Positions 30,855-38,173 of a DNA stretch of 43,478 bases are shown in pieces. The notes below the pieces were generated by a model, which did not search any database, was not told the DNA's origin, and worked only from the letters and a program-made list of their open reading frames with translations. A program made the position numbers and the translations under genes. Every line of letters begins with the position of its first letter. Within the stretch, counting starts at the first letter, position 1. Origin of the DNA: a virus; IMG/VR virus record IMGVR_UViG_3300021085_000071, positions 1-43,478 of that record; one strand, given 5' to 3'.

Positions 30855-31118
30855 TTAAAGAGTTTTGCCAACAGTTTCTAAGATAGTTTCAAGTTCATCG
30901 AACTTATCAAACTCTTCTTGGAAGCTGGCTTTGTGTGCAACTTTAATTGCTTTGTTTATGATTGCTGGTTTAAGATCCATCTCTTCTGCAATTGCTTTTA
31001 CAGTGTCTCTTAGACCTTCTCTGAGGGTTTCCATTTCGAAAGTAACTTGCATACCTTCATCAATGAGCCTCTTTAAACGGGCTTGTTCTTCTGTGTTAAA
31101 TGTTCTATTAAATGCCAT
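30855..31118 (-). CDS. dsbA: DsbA-like dsDNA-binding protein
   Basis: 87 residues, T4 DsbA being 89. The order of segments matches: a basic helix, TLREGLRDTVKAIAEEMDLKPAIINKAIKVAHKA, then FDELETILETV. T4 DsbA (double-stranded DNA-binding protein) binds near late promoters and modulates late transcription. A sigma70-type promoter (31168-31195) lies upstream inside the next gene. Similarity is by segment order and length; I could not align it fully. Confidence 0.72.
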   Translation of the reverse strand: MAFNRTFNTEEQARLKRLIDEGMQVTFEMETLREGLRDTVKAIAEEMDLKPAIINKAIKVAHKASFQEEFDKFDELETILETVGKTL

Positions 31119-31121
31119 CTG

Positions 31122-31346
31122 TTACCTCTTCTGTGTGTTTAAGTTTATGTTTATATCCATTGGTTGTATTATAGCATCTTGTGCCTTGTTGTCAACCTGT
31201 ATGTTATTAATGTGGCGAGTGCCTATAAATGGATCAAAGGATATTTCTTCAAGTATGGCTCGGTCTGTAATTTGCACACCATCTTCATCGTATGCTATAA
31301 AGTTAACTCCACCTGGTACTTCTTGTTGAGTTACAGTGACTTTCAT
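31122..31346 (-). CDS. Small hypothetical protein
   Basis: 74 residues, strand-rich (MKVTVTQQEVPGGVNFIAYDEDGVQITDR region), no membrane span. The ATG overlaps the upstream TAG. A promoter for dsbA lies within it. Function unknown. Confidence 0.68.
   Translation of the reverse strand: MKVTVTQQEVPGGVNFIAYDEDGVQITDRAILEEISFDPFIGTRHINNIQVDNKAQDAIIQPMDININLNTQKR
31168..31195 (-). promoter_or_regulatory. Consensus sigma70-type promoter for dsbA
   Basis: TTGACA (31195-31190), 16 bases, TATAAT (31173-31168) on the minus strand, inside gene 31122-31346. Both boxes are perfect. Confidence 0.72.
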
Positions 31347-31655
31347 CTATATTTCGATAGATGCTTCAAATGTAAATGTAGTGTCATCAAACTCTTTAAA
31401 CAATGCATAAGAGATATCGTTGCCTTCTTCTTCATCGATCATCTCTGCAAGTACAATTTCATATATGTACAGCATTCCATTGTCATCTTCATCGTTATAT
31501 GATATTACATCTACACCGACTTCTTGTTTGTCTTCATCGTAAGCAACGATTAATTTAGTGTCCACAACACTTTGGACGATGTCAAAAAATAATTCAACAT
31601 CGTCTGCGTCTAATTCTTGTCTGCACACTATTCGTGCAAAGTGTTTTGTAAACAT
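31347..31655 (-). CDS. Acidic hypothetical protein
   Basis: 102 residues, strongly acidic (DADDVELFFDIV, SYNDEDDNG, DEEEGND). Regular strands suggest a beta-rich fold. Its size and charge resemble phage DNA-mimic or regulatory proteins, but no family is recognised. It adjoins gene 31122-31346 without a gap. Confidence 0.68.
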   Translation of the reverse strand: MFTKHFARIVCRQELDADDVELFFDIVQSVVDTKLIVAYDEDKQEVGVDVISYNDEDDNGMLYIYEIVLAEMIDEEEGNDISYALFKEFDDTTFTFEASIEI

Positions 31656-31660
31656 ACTAG

Positions 31661-31990
31661 TTACTTACCTTTCGCAAATGCTTGAGCACCAAAGAACGCG
31701 GCAACGATACCTGCAACTGCTACAAAGTATGTTGGTGCCATACTTCCTAGTGTTTTCTGTGCTTCATCTAAGCCTGCCATACTTGCTACTACTACAGCAA
31801 ATGGATACAGTAACATACCAAACAATGAGAACCACGCCATCTTGCGTTGTGCATCTCTCATTGCATCTGCGTCTTCTAACTCTTTGCGTTTAAATTCGAG
31901 GTACATAGCCTCTTCTGCTTTTGACACTTTACCATCTCCGTTTGTATCGGCAGGATGGTGTTGTGTAGTTGCTTTTACTTCTTCTGTCAT
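31661..31990 (-). CDS. EF-hand membrane protein
   Basis: 109 residues. A perfect single EF-hand loop, DTNGDGKVSKAE at 15-26 (Asp15, Asn17, Asp19, Glu26), stands before a charged helix and two membrane spans (MAWFSLFGMLLYPFAVVVASMAG; MAPTYFVAVAGIVAAFFGAQAF). Calcium binding is likely from the motif. Membrane topology with a soluble EF-hand and a size in the holin range allow a sensor or lysis-related role, but neither is shown. AGGAG before ATG and a late-type promoter upstream. Confidence 0.8.
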   Translation of the reverse strand: MTEEVKATTQHHPADTNGDGKVSKAEEAMYLEFKRKELEDADAMRDAQRKMAWFSLFGMLLYPFAVVVASMAGLDEAQKTLGSMAPTYFVAVAGIVAAFFGAQAFAKGK

Positions 31991-32012
31991 GTGATACTCC
32001 TACCTATTGTAG

Positions 32013-32023
32013 TAGTATTTATC
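32013..32023 (-). promoter_or_regulatory. T4-type late promoter
   Basis: GATAAATACTA on the minus strand, the T4 late consensus (TATAAATACTA) with one change. It lies 23 bases before the EF-hand gene start, in a 36-base gap. Confidence 0.65.
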
Positions 32024-32026
32024 ACA

Positions 32027-32674
32027 TTATGCTTCGAATTTAATCCTATTGATCATAGTTTCGCTGAAGCCAGTGTGCTTATTTTTAGCATGAGGCTTAA
32101 CATATCCAACTAAAGTGTAGGTCTTACCAACCTCAGTTTTAGCCTCAGGCATAAAGAACTTAACAATGTGCTTATCTTCAACACTGCAAGTTACCAAATG
32201 GCTACCTGTACTAGGAATGTAACGCATGAACTCTACCTTAGCAACAAACTTGCATCGAGTAGCAGGAGTACCAACAAATTCACTGGTTCGTCCTAAGTCA
32301 CGCTCACGGTCAGTCCATTCATCTGACTTAACCTTATTGAGATATACATTAGGCAAACTGGCAGCAATACCTAGTGTAGTCTTATCTACATGATCACTGG
32401 TAACTAAACTAAGAACTTTGCGTTCAAAGTCTGTGAGGTTACGCTCTAATGCTTTAAAGCCTAGACCTTGTAAGTACTCGATTACTTCACCGGCAAGTTT
32501 CTTATCCTCGTCGGTAACATCTACCACAGTACCTTCACAAAAGTGTCGATACAAGAAAGAACTATTAGCAGTTTGGTTCTCACCAAAGTCCTCACCCTTC
32601 TTGATAAAGCCGTTGTTCAGTCTTTGGATTGCACAACTTACAGCGATTACATCTGCAACGATAAAATTATTCAT
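32027..32674 (-). CDS. Hypothetical protein, possible OB-fold C-terminal half
   Basis: 215 residues. The N-terminal half is helical (KKLAGEVIEYLQGLGFKAL; LTDFERKVLSLVTSD). The C-terminal half is strand-rich (KFVAKVEFMRYIPSTGSHLVTCSVED; KTYTLVGYVKPHAKNKHTG), as in an OB-fold nucleic-acid-binding domain. That reading is weak. GGGAG before the ATG. Confidence 0.7.
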   Translation of the reverse strand: MNNFIVADVIAVSCAIQRLNNGFIKKGEDFGENQTANSSFLYRHFCEGTVVDVTDEDKKLAGEVIEYLQGLGFKALERNLTDFERKVLSLVTSDHVDKTTLGIAASLPNVYLNKVKSDEWTDRERDLGRTSEFVGTPATRCKFVAKVEFMRYIPSTGSHLVTCSVEDKHIVKFFMPEAKTEVGKTYTLVGYVKPHAKNKHTGFSETMINRIKFEA

Positions 32675-32684
32675 ATTATCTCCC

Positions 32685-33275
32685 TTATGAATTTGTAATT
32701 ATGTTATACACATCTGCCCACAATGGAGCAATTTTTGCAGTACCAGTATAACCTAAGTTATGCCTGTGTTCAATGAGGATACTATCGAATCCTGCTTTAG
32801 TACCTGCTTCAGCATTTTCAGGCTTATCTTCGATCCACCATCCAGTGCCATACTTGTCTGCTAGTTTAACAAGTGCTTCGTCTTTATCAGCACCAGTTGG
32901 CAAACAAATAATTTCTTCAAAACAATCGCCAAACAATTTAATGAGATTTCTTTCTCTTAACATTTTGGCATGCTTGTCTGTGCTTAATGAAGTTAGCACA
33001 ACAAACCTGAATCCATGGTCAACAGTTAACATTTCCATATACTGTTGAGCATCTCTAAGGGGTGGCAAAAAGCCAATAGCGGCACTAGCATTGAATTGCT
33101 TAATTAGATTGTGCCCTACATTTTTAGATGGGAGGCTATATTGCTTTGCAATATCGTAATGGTCCTTATGTCCCTCTACTGGTGTATGTCCTTGGAACTC
33201 CATCCATTCATTGAATGCATATTCCCAGTTAAGTAATACGCCATCGACATCTGTAAAAATATATTTGTTTTTCAT
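32685..33275 (-). CDS. HAD-superfamily hydrolase
   Basis: 196 residues from the ATG at 33275, preferred to a codon at 33308 upstream. The HAD nucleophile motif FTDVDGVLL (Asp9, Asp11) opens the protein; FVVLTSLS is the Ser/Thr motif II; a Lys in the GADKDEALVK region and WWIEDKPEN (motif IV acids) follow. It is probably a nucleotidase-like or polynucleotide-end phosphatase; substrate unknown. It has its own promoter at 33311-33339 and is divergent from the + strand gene at 33397. Confidence 0.85.
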   Translation of the reverse strand: MKNKYIFTDVDGVLLNWEYAFNEWMEFQGHTPVEGHKDHYDIAKQYSLPSKNVGHNLIKQFNASAAIGFLPPLRDAQQYMEMLTVDHGFRFVVLTSLSTDKHAKMLRERNLIKLFGDCFEEIICLPTGADKDEALVKLADKYGTGWWIEDKPENAEAGTKAGFDSILIEHRHNLGYTGTAKIAPLWADVYNIITNS

Positions 33276-33310
33276 ACTTCTTTCTTCTCTTTTCTCTAAA
33301 CTATACATAT

Positions 33311-33339
33311 ATTATACAGTAAATTATAACAGTTGTCAA
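33311..33339 (-). promoter_or_regulatory. Consensus sigma70-type early promoter
   Basis: TTGACA (33339-33334), 17 bases, TATAAT (33316-33311) on the minus strand, upstream of the HAD gene. Both boxes are perfect. Confidence 0.87.
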
Positions 33340-33360
33340 GTGTAATTTTTGCCGCATTAA

Positions 33361-33370
33361 CAACGACTTA
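33361..33370 (-). promoter_or_regulatory. Candidate upstream operator motif TAAGTCGTTG
   Basis: 21 bases upstream of the -35 box of the 33311-33339 promoter and identical to the copy at 6958-6967. Located between divergent genes. Confidence 0.5.
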
Positions 33371-33396
33371 CAGTGCCTTTTTGTGTAAATAGTAGC

Positions 33397-34002
33397 ATGG
33401 CAAAGACATATACAGTATTTCCAGATATAGTATTTGAGGGTACATTACCCCTCACAGGGGAGATAGAATCGAAAGTAATGGCAGCAGTTGCCGCTGAATC
33501 AGACAGCGGATCAGTAGAAGAAACAAATTATGGCTTTTGTACTAACCCATTTGTACCATTAAACAAACCATTACAAAACTTACAACAAGTAATCCTTAAC
33601 TCATACTTTGCTGAAGCAAAGAAACACTTGCCTTACTTAGAAGGAACTAAGTCACAGATAGAACTTGTAAGGCCAAACTTGTTAAGTATAAACCCTAAGT
33701 GTAACATACCTTCTACATTTGAAAGAAACAGATACTACTCAGGTTGTATATGGTTGCAAACAACAAACAAAGGCAGTCACTTATACTTAGAATGTCCGCA
33801 AGGTAAAACATACTCTACACCATTAGGATTGATAGATTACAATCATTACATTGCACCTGCTAAGTTTAAGTATGCATTTTGGCCAGCACATTTAGATGCA
33901 GGCTTTACACCAAACAATAGTATGACTCCTACTATACTAATGCAGTTCACATTTACTGCCGCTGTTCCTTGGGACGGCAGACCACCACCTAAGAAGAAAT
34001 AG
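33397..34002 (+). CDS. Hypothetical protein, possibly degenerate 2OG-oxygenase-like
   Basis: 201 residues from the ATG at 33397. N-terminal TYTVFPDIVFEGTL and the C-terminal order YYSGCIWLQTTNKGSHLYL...FWPAHLDAGFTPNNSMTPTILMQFTF (two separate segments) recall phage 2OG-Fe(II) oxygenases of the type whose second half reads YSG...FPxxLxHGVxPN...R. The usual second catalytic His and Arg are not clearly kept, so it may be a structural derivative. It is the only + gene between two minus blocks. A TGTAAATA octamer (33384-33391) resembles a late promoter but lies only five bases before the ATG. Confidence 0.68.
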   Translation: MAKTYTVFPDIVFEGTLPLTGEIESKVMAAVAAESDSGSVEETNYGFCTNPFVPLNKPLQNLQQVILNSYFAEAKKHLPYLEGTKSQIELVRPNLLSINPKCNIPSTFERNRYYSGCIWLQTTNKGSHLYLECPQGKTYSTPLGLIDYNHYIAPAKFKYAFWPAHLDAGFTPNNSMTPTILMQFTFTAAVPWDGRPPPKKK

Positions 34003-34007
34003 AAGCC

Positions 34008-34038
34008 AAAAAAAAGGGCCTCCGAAGAGACCCTTTTT
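34008..34038. terminator. Bidirectional rho-independent terminator
   Basis: GGGCCTC/GAGACCC with a CGAA loop (TTCG on the minus strand; one G-U wobble) is flanked by eight A on the left and five T on the right, so it can stop both convergent transcripts: the + gene ending at 34002 and the fibre gene ending at 34062. Confidence 0.85.
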
Positions 34039-34057
34039 CCTTATACGCCTACCTATG
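34038..34057 (-). repeat. 20-bp repeat, copy B (inverted with 7034-7053)
   Basis: The minus strand here reads CATAGGTAGGCGTATAAGGA, identical to the + strand at 7034-7053. It lies four bases after the fibre gene stop and abuts the terminator. Confidence 0.75.
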
Positions 34058-34061
34058 AAAG

Positions 34062-37000
34062 TTAAACGAAGTTGTAATGTGCTGATGCCTTAAGAACACC
34101 TGCAGTTGGAACACTTGCTGTGCTACCGTCTGCTTTAACAAAACTTACAGTAATTGCTGCATTCTTTGTTAGTTCTATGTCGCCATCTAATTCAACATTG
34201 TAAGTACCGATTGTTGTACAATCAGCGTCATCAATTGCTACTAGAGTTGAGCCACTTGTGCCGTCCTCAGTAATCTTGATTGCGTTAACACTATCACCAC
34301 TAAATGCTGTAGTTACTTTAATTACTAACTTGTTAGCATAGTAAGTTCTACCAGTTACATTTGGCATTGTTCCAATGTTAAACGAACTTGCTGAACTGTC
34401 TGCAGTAAATGATGCTCTTAATAAAAGACCATCTGCTGAAGTTCTAACATGATCAACAACCGCACCACTTGTTGGAATTACAGTATCACTATCAGTGATT
34501 GTAGATTCAAAAGCAGTAGCAGTAATTGCGCCATCGCTTAATGAACCAAACTGTACTGTTCCACTAGCAGTAACACCAACAACACCAGTTAATGAACCAC
34601 TGTTTAAACTTGCAGTTCCGTCTGTTAATGTTGTTGAAGTAACACTTGTTAATCCAGTTAATGTACTATCTAAGTTGATAGTCATTGTATCAGTTGCACT
34701 ACCTGCAGTATTAATGTTAGTACCACCTAGTATGCTAAGTGTATCACCATTTTCAACTGTTTGGTTACCACCAGTATCACCAGCAACTGTAATTGCTGTG
34801 CTGATTGCTGCTGTGCTTACGCCTGTTACAAGACCTTTAGCATTTACAGTAATAACCGGTATTGCTGTAACACTACCGTAACTACCAACATCACTGTTAA
34901 CAGTTGCTAAAGTAGTTGCTAATGCAACATCTTGTGAACCATTAAAGTTAACTGTTGCAGTTGCATCACCTGTGATGCTAATTGCTCTAGTAGTTTCTAA
35001 TGTTGCTGCTGTATCTGCATTACCTGTTACATCACCAATAAAGTTACCAGATGTTTTAATATCTTCAGTACCGAAGTCCCACTCTGTTCCAGCTGCTGTA
35101 TAAAGGATCTGTTTAATAGAACCGTTTACATTTGCTTCAAAACCTGAGTCAGTGTTTGCACCTGCTGTGTTAACACGGAAGATTGGATCTGCCGCTTCAA
35201 CTGTTGTACTGTTAACAATAGTTTGAGTACCTTGTACTGTTAAGTTACCAGAGATAACAGCGTCACCGTTAATACCAATACTTGCTGATGTAATATCATC
35301 GGAAGTAAATGTACCAGTTGCTGTTAAGTTATTAATTGTTGGGTTTGTTGCAAAACCAACTGTAACTTTGTTGTCAGTAACTGCTGTTACGATTTCATTT
35401 GAAGTACCTTCAAATGTTAATGTATCAACATCTAAGTTTACAGTATCAGTACCACTGTCACCAGCGATATCTAAATCTGTACTAATTGTTGCTGTGCTTA
35501 CTGCTGTAACTAAACCTTTAGCGTTAACTGTAACAACTGGAATAGCAGTAGTACTACCATGTGTACCAGTATCACTGTTAACAGTTGCTAATGTTGTGCT
35601 TAGTGTAACGTTTGCTGTACCATCAAATGCTGTTGCTGTTGCTGTAGCATCGCCAGTTACTGCAAAGTGTCTAGCAGTTTCTAATGCATCAGCAGTATCT
35701 GCTTTACCAGTTAAGTCACCAGTTACATCACCAGTTACATCACCTGTTAAAGGTCCTGTAAATTGACTTGAAGTTACTGCTGTTAAACCAGTTAGTGTAC
35801 TATCTAAGTTTAATGTTAAAGTATTACCTGAACCAGCACTGTTTAAGTTTGTTCCACCTGCGATTGTTAAAGACTCAGTGTCTAAATCAATGCTTAATGC
35901 ACCACCAGTGTCGCCTTGGAAGTCTAAGTCAGTTGCTGTAAGTTGTGAATCAACGTATGCTTTAACTGATTGTTGAGTTGGGATAAGTGAAGCACTATCA
36001 CTGTTCATGTTGTCTTCGTCAACAAAACCGTTAATAGTAATTGTTCCATCACTTAATGAACCAAAGTCTACTTGACCACTAAAGTCTGCTGTAGAACCTG
36101 CTACTTCACCAGTTAATGCAATATTACCTGCACTTACATTTCCACTGAACGCACCAGTTGTTGCACCACTTAATGCACCACTACTTAATGTAGCAGTACC
36201 GTCTGTTAATGAACCACCTTCTACTGCACCACTGAATGTAGCCGCTACACCTGAAGTGATCGAACCACTTGCTAATGTTGCTGTACCGTCAGTAATTGAT
36301 CCACCTTCTACTGCACCACTTGCAGTAACACTTGTTAAACTAATGTTTGGATCTAGACTTACATCAACAACGTCTGTTGCTGATACTGCTGTAGTAATGT
36401 TTGTTCCACCTTGTACATCAACTGTGTCACCACCGTCGATTGTTTGTGAACCACTGTCAGCAGTTAATGTCCATGCTGTTGATAATGCACTTTGACTTAC
36501 TGCTGTAACACGACCTTGTTGGTCAACTGTAATTGCTGGGATCTGTGTAGATGAACCATATGTTCCAGGAGTTGCTGCTGTGTTATCTAAAGAAACAACA
36601 CCACTTGCAATACTAATTGCATTTCCGCCTGTTACATAACTGTCGACTTTAGTTTGTACTCTTGCATCTGTGTAGTACATTGTACCACTTGATACTGTTG
36701 CACTTGGATCTTCAGTTAAGTCACCAGTGTCATGGTTAGCAATACTGCTAACTTGACCAGTTACATCACCAGTTAAGTCACCTGTGAAAGTTTTAGCACT
36801 TGAGTCAACCATAACGGAAGCATCACTTGCTTTAACATCACCAGTTAAGTCACCAGTAACATCACCTGTTACTGCACCAGTTACTGCACCTTCGAATCTA
36901 CTTGCAACAATGTTCTCTGAACCTACTGTCCACTTGCTTGAAGCACCGTCGTAAATGAATTGCTTCATTACGCCGCCTACATTCGCTTCTAAACCAACAT

Positions 37001-38075
37001 CAGTACCAGTTGTACCGTTACCGTTTACACGGATGATTGGGTCATTAGTACTAACAGTTGCTGATTCAACAATTGTTTGCGTACCTTGTACTGTTAAGTT
37101 ACCTGTAATAACTGCATCACCAGAAACATTAACTGTGGATGATGTAATATCATCGGAAGTAAATGTACCTGTTACTGTTAAGTCATTTAAAGTAGGAGCA
37201 TCTTGAATTGCAATTGATATCTTGTTATCGCTAACAGTTGTATCAATGTTTGTTCCACCTTCAAATGTGATTGTCTCACCACCTGCTACTGCATCAGTTG
37301 ATCCAGTGTCAGCTGCAATGTTTAAACCAGTTGCAATACTAGCAGTACTTACTGCTGTAACTAAACCTTTTGCATTGATTGTTAAAACAGGAACATTAGT
37401 TGTTGAACCTACTTGGCCAACATCTGAGTTAACAGTTGCTAATGTTGTTGAGATTGTAGCAGTGTCGCCTGCATTTTGGAAAGTTGCTGTACCAGTTGCG
37501 TCTCCGCTTACTGCTACTGTAACTGCACTTGAAAGTCCGTTTGCATCATCTGCTGTACCAGTTAAGTCACCTACAAAGCCAGTGTTGGCTGTAATAGTTG
37601 AACCAGTAATAGCCGCCGCAGTATTTCCACCAATAACAGTACCATCAATAGAACCACCGTCGATATCTATTGCGTTTGCTGCCTGAGTGGCAATTGTGCC
37701 TAGGCCTAAATTTGTTCTTGCTCCAGCTGCTGCTGTAGCACCTGTACCACCGTTCGCTACGCTTAATGCGCCTGTAACAAAGCTACTATCGCTGAGGTCG
37801 ATTGCGCCAGCACTAACAGTTCCGGATGAAACTCTTAATGTACCTGTACTAGATGAAAGGTCAATTCCCGTTCCACCATATGCAGTTCCAATTGCTGACC
37901 CTGTCCAAGTACCTGATGTGACACTACCTAGTCTTAAATCTTCTAGTGTAGATCCATCTGATTGAGTAAGATCAAAACGATTATTACTAGAATCGTATTT
38001 GAGGCGTCCCCCGCTCTTACCCATTTGGACATCGGCTGCGATACCTTTGATACCAAAGTTTTTAATATCTGCCAT
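34062..38075 (-). CDS. Large repetitive tail fibre protein
   Basis: 1,337 residues, Thr/Ser/Gly/Ala-rich with few aromatic residues. GGTGATAAAGARTNLGLGT near 112-130 is the frequent tail-fibre motif. Long internal repeats follow: units of about 220-330 residues share NAKGLVTAVSTA, GTFTSDDITS, SGNLTVQGTQTIV and EANV, and TGDVTGDLTGDV runs separate them; some DNA stretches are identical too. Residues of about 1,190 to the end form a distinct tip-like domain. It is probably a trimeric fibre involved in host binding. AGGAGA ribosome site; late promoter and 5' stem-loop upstream. Confidence 0.85.
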   Translation of the reverse strand: MADIKNFGIKGIAADVQMGKSGGRLKYDSSNNRFDLTQSDGSTLEDLRLGSVTSGTWTGSAIGTAYGGTGIDLSSSTGTLRVSSGTVSAGAIDLSDSSFVTGALSVANGGTGATAAAGARTNLGLGTIATQAANAIDIDGGSIDGTVIGGNTAAAITGSTITANTGFVGDLTGTADDANGLSSAVTVAVSGDATGTATFQNAGDTATISTTLATVNSDVGQVGSTTNVPVLTINAKGLVTAVSTASIATGLNIAADTGSTDAVAGGETITFEGGTNIDTTVSDNKISIAIQDAPTLNDLTVTGTFTSDDITSSTVNVSGDAVITGNLTVQGTQTIVESATVSTNDPIIRVNGNGTTGTDVGLEANVGGVMKQFIYDGASSKWTVGSENIVASRFEGAVTGAVTGDVTGDLTGDVKASDASVMVDSSAKTFTGDLTGDVTGQVSSIANHDTGDLTEDPSATVSSGTMYYTDARVQTKVDSYVTGGNAISIASGVVSLDNTAATPGTYGSSTQIPAITVDQQGRVTAVSQSALSTAWTLTADSGSQTIDGGDTVDVQGGTNITTAVSATDVVDVSLDPNISLTSVTASGAVEGGSITDGTATLASGSITSGVAATFSGAVEGGSLTDGTATLSSGALSGATTGAFSGNVSAGNIALTGEVAGSTADFSGQVDFGSLSDGTITINGFVDEDNMNSDSASLIPTQQSVKAYVDSQLTATDLDFQGDTGGALSIDLDTESLTIAGGTNLNSAGSGNTLTLNLDSTLTGLTAVTSSQFTGPLTGDVTGDVTGDLTGKADTADALETARHFAVTGDATATATAFDGTANVTLSTTLATVNSDTGTHGSTTAIPVVTVNAKGLVTAVSTATISTDLDIAGDSGTDTVNLDVDTLTFEGTSNEIVTAVTDNKVTVGFATNPTINNLTATGTFTSDDITSASIGINGDAVISGNLTVQGTQTIVNSTTVEAADPIFRVNTAGANTDSGFEANVNGSIKQILYTAAGTEWDFGTEDIKTSGNFIGDVTGNADTAATLETTRAISITGDATATVNFNGSQDVALATTLATVNSDVGSYGSVTAIPVITVNAKGLVTGVSTAAISTAITVAGDTGGNQTVENGDTLSILGGTNINTAGSATDTMTINLDSTLTGLTSVTSTTLTDGTASLNSGSLTGVVGVTASGTVQFGSLSDGAITATAFESTITDSDTVIPTSGAVVDHVRTSADGLLLRASFTADSSASSFNIGTMPNVTGRTYYANKLVIKVTTAFSGDSVNAIKITEDGTSGSTLVAIDDADCTTIGTYNVELDGDIELTKNAAITVSFVKADGSTASVPTAGVLKASAHYNFV

Positions 38076-38105
38076 TTAATGTCTCCTAAAATATGCTATC
38101 GATAA

Positions 38106-38126
38106 CAAATAAATTCAGTTTATTTG
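38106..38126 (-). other. Stem-loop at predicted 5' end of late fibre mRNA
   Basis: CAAATAAA and TTTATTTG (8 bp, exact) enclose a 5-base loop. From the late promoter at 38131-38141, transcription would start near 38127, so the hairpin would form the very 5' end of the message. Such hairpins can stabilise mRNA. Confidence 0.5.
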
Positions 38127-38130
38127 ATAG

Positions 38131-38141
38131 TAGTATTTATG
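38131..38141 (-). promoter_or_regulatory. T4-type late promoter for tail fibre gene
   Basis: CATAAATACTA on the minus strand, one base from the T4 late consensus TATAAATACTA, about 55 bases before the ATG at 38075. T4-like late promoters have no -35 box and need the clamp and late sigma factor. Confidence 0.78.
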
Positions 38142-38173
38142 ACTTTTTGTGAATTAGGTATCGTTAGTAGTTA

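Noticed and set aside
34495-37965. Several + strand frames of 80-150 codons opposite the large fibre gene
   Set aside because: They are low-complexity mirrors of the Thr/Gly/Val-rich minus-strand gene; no start signals.
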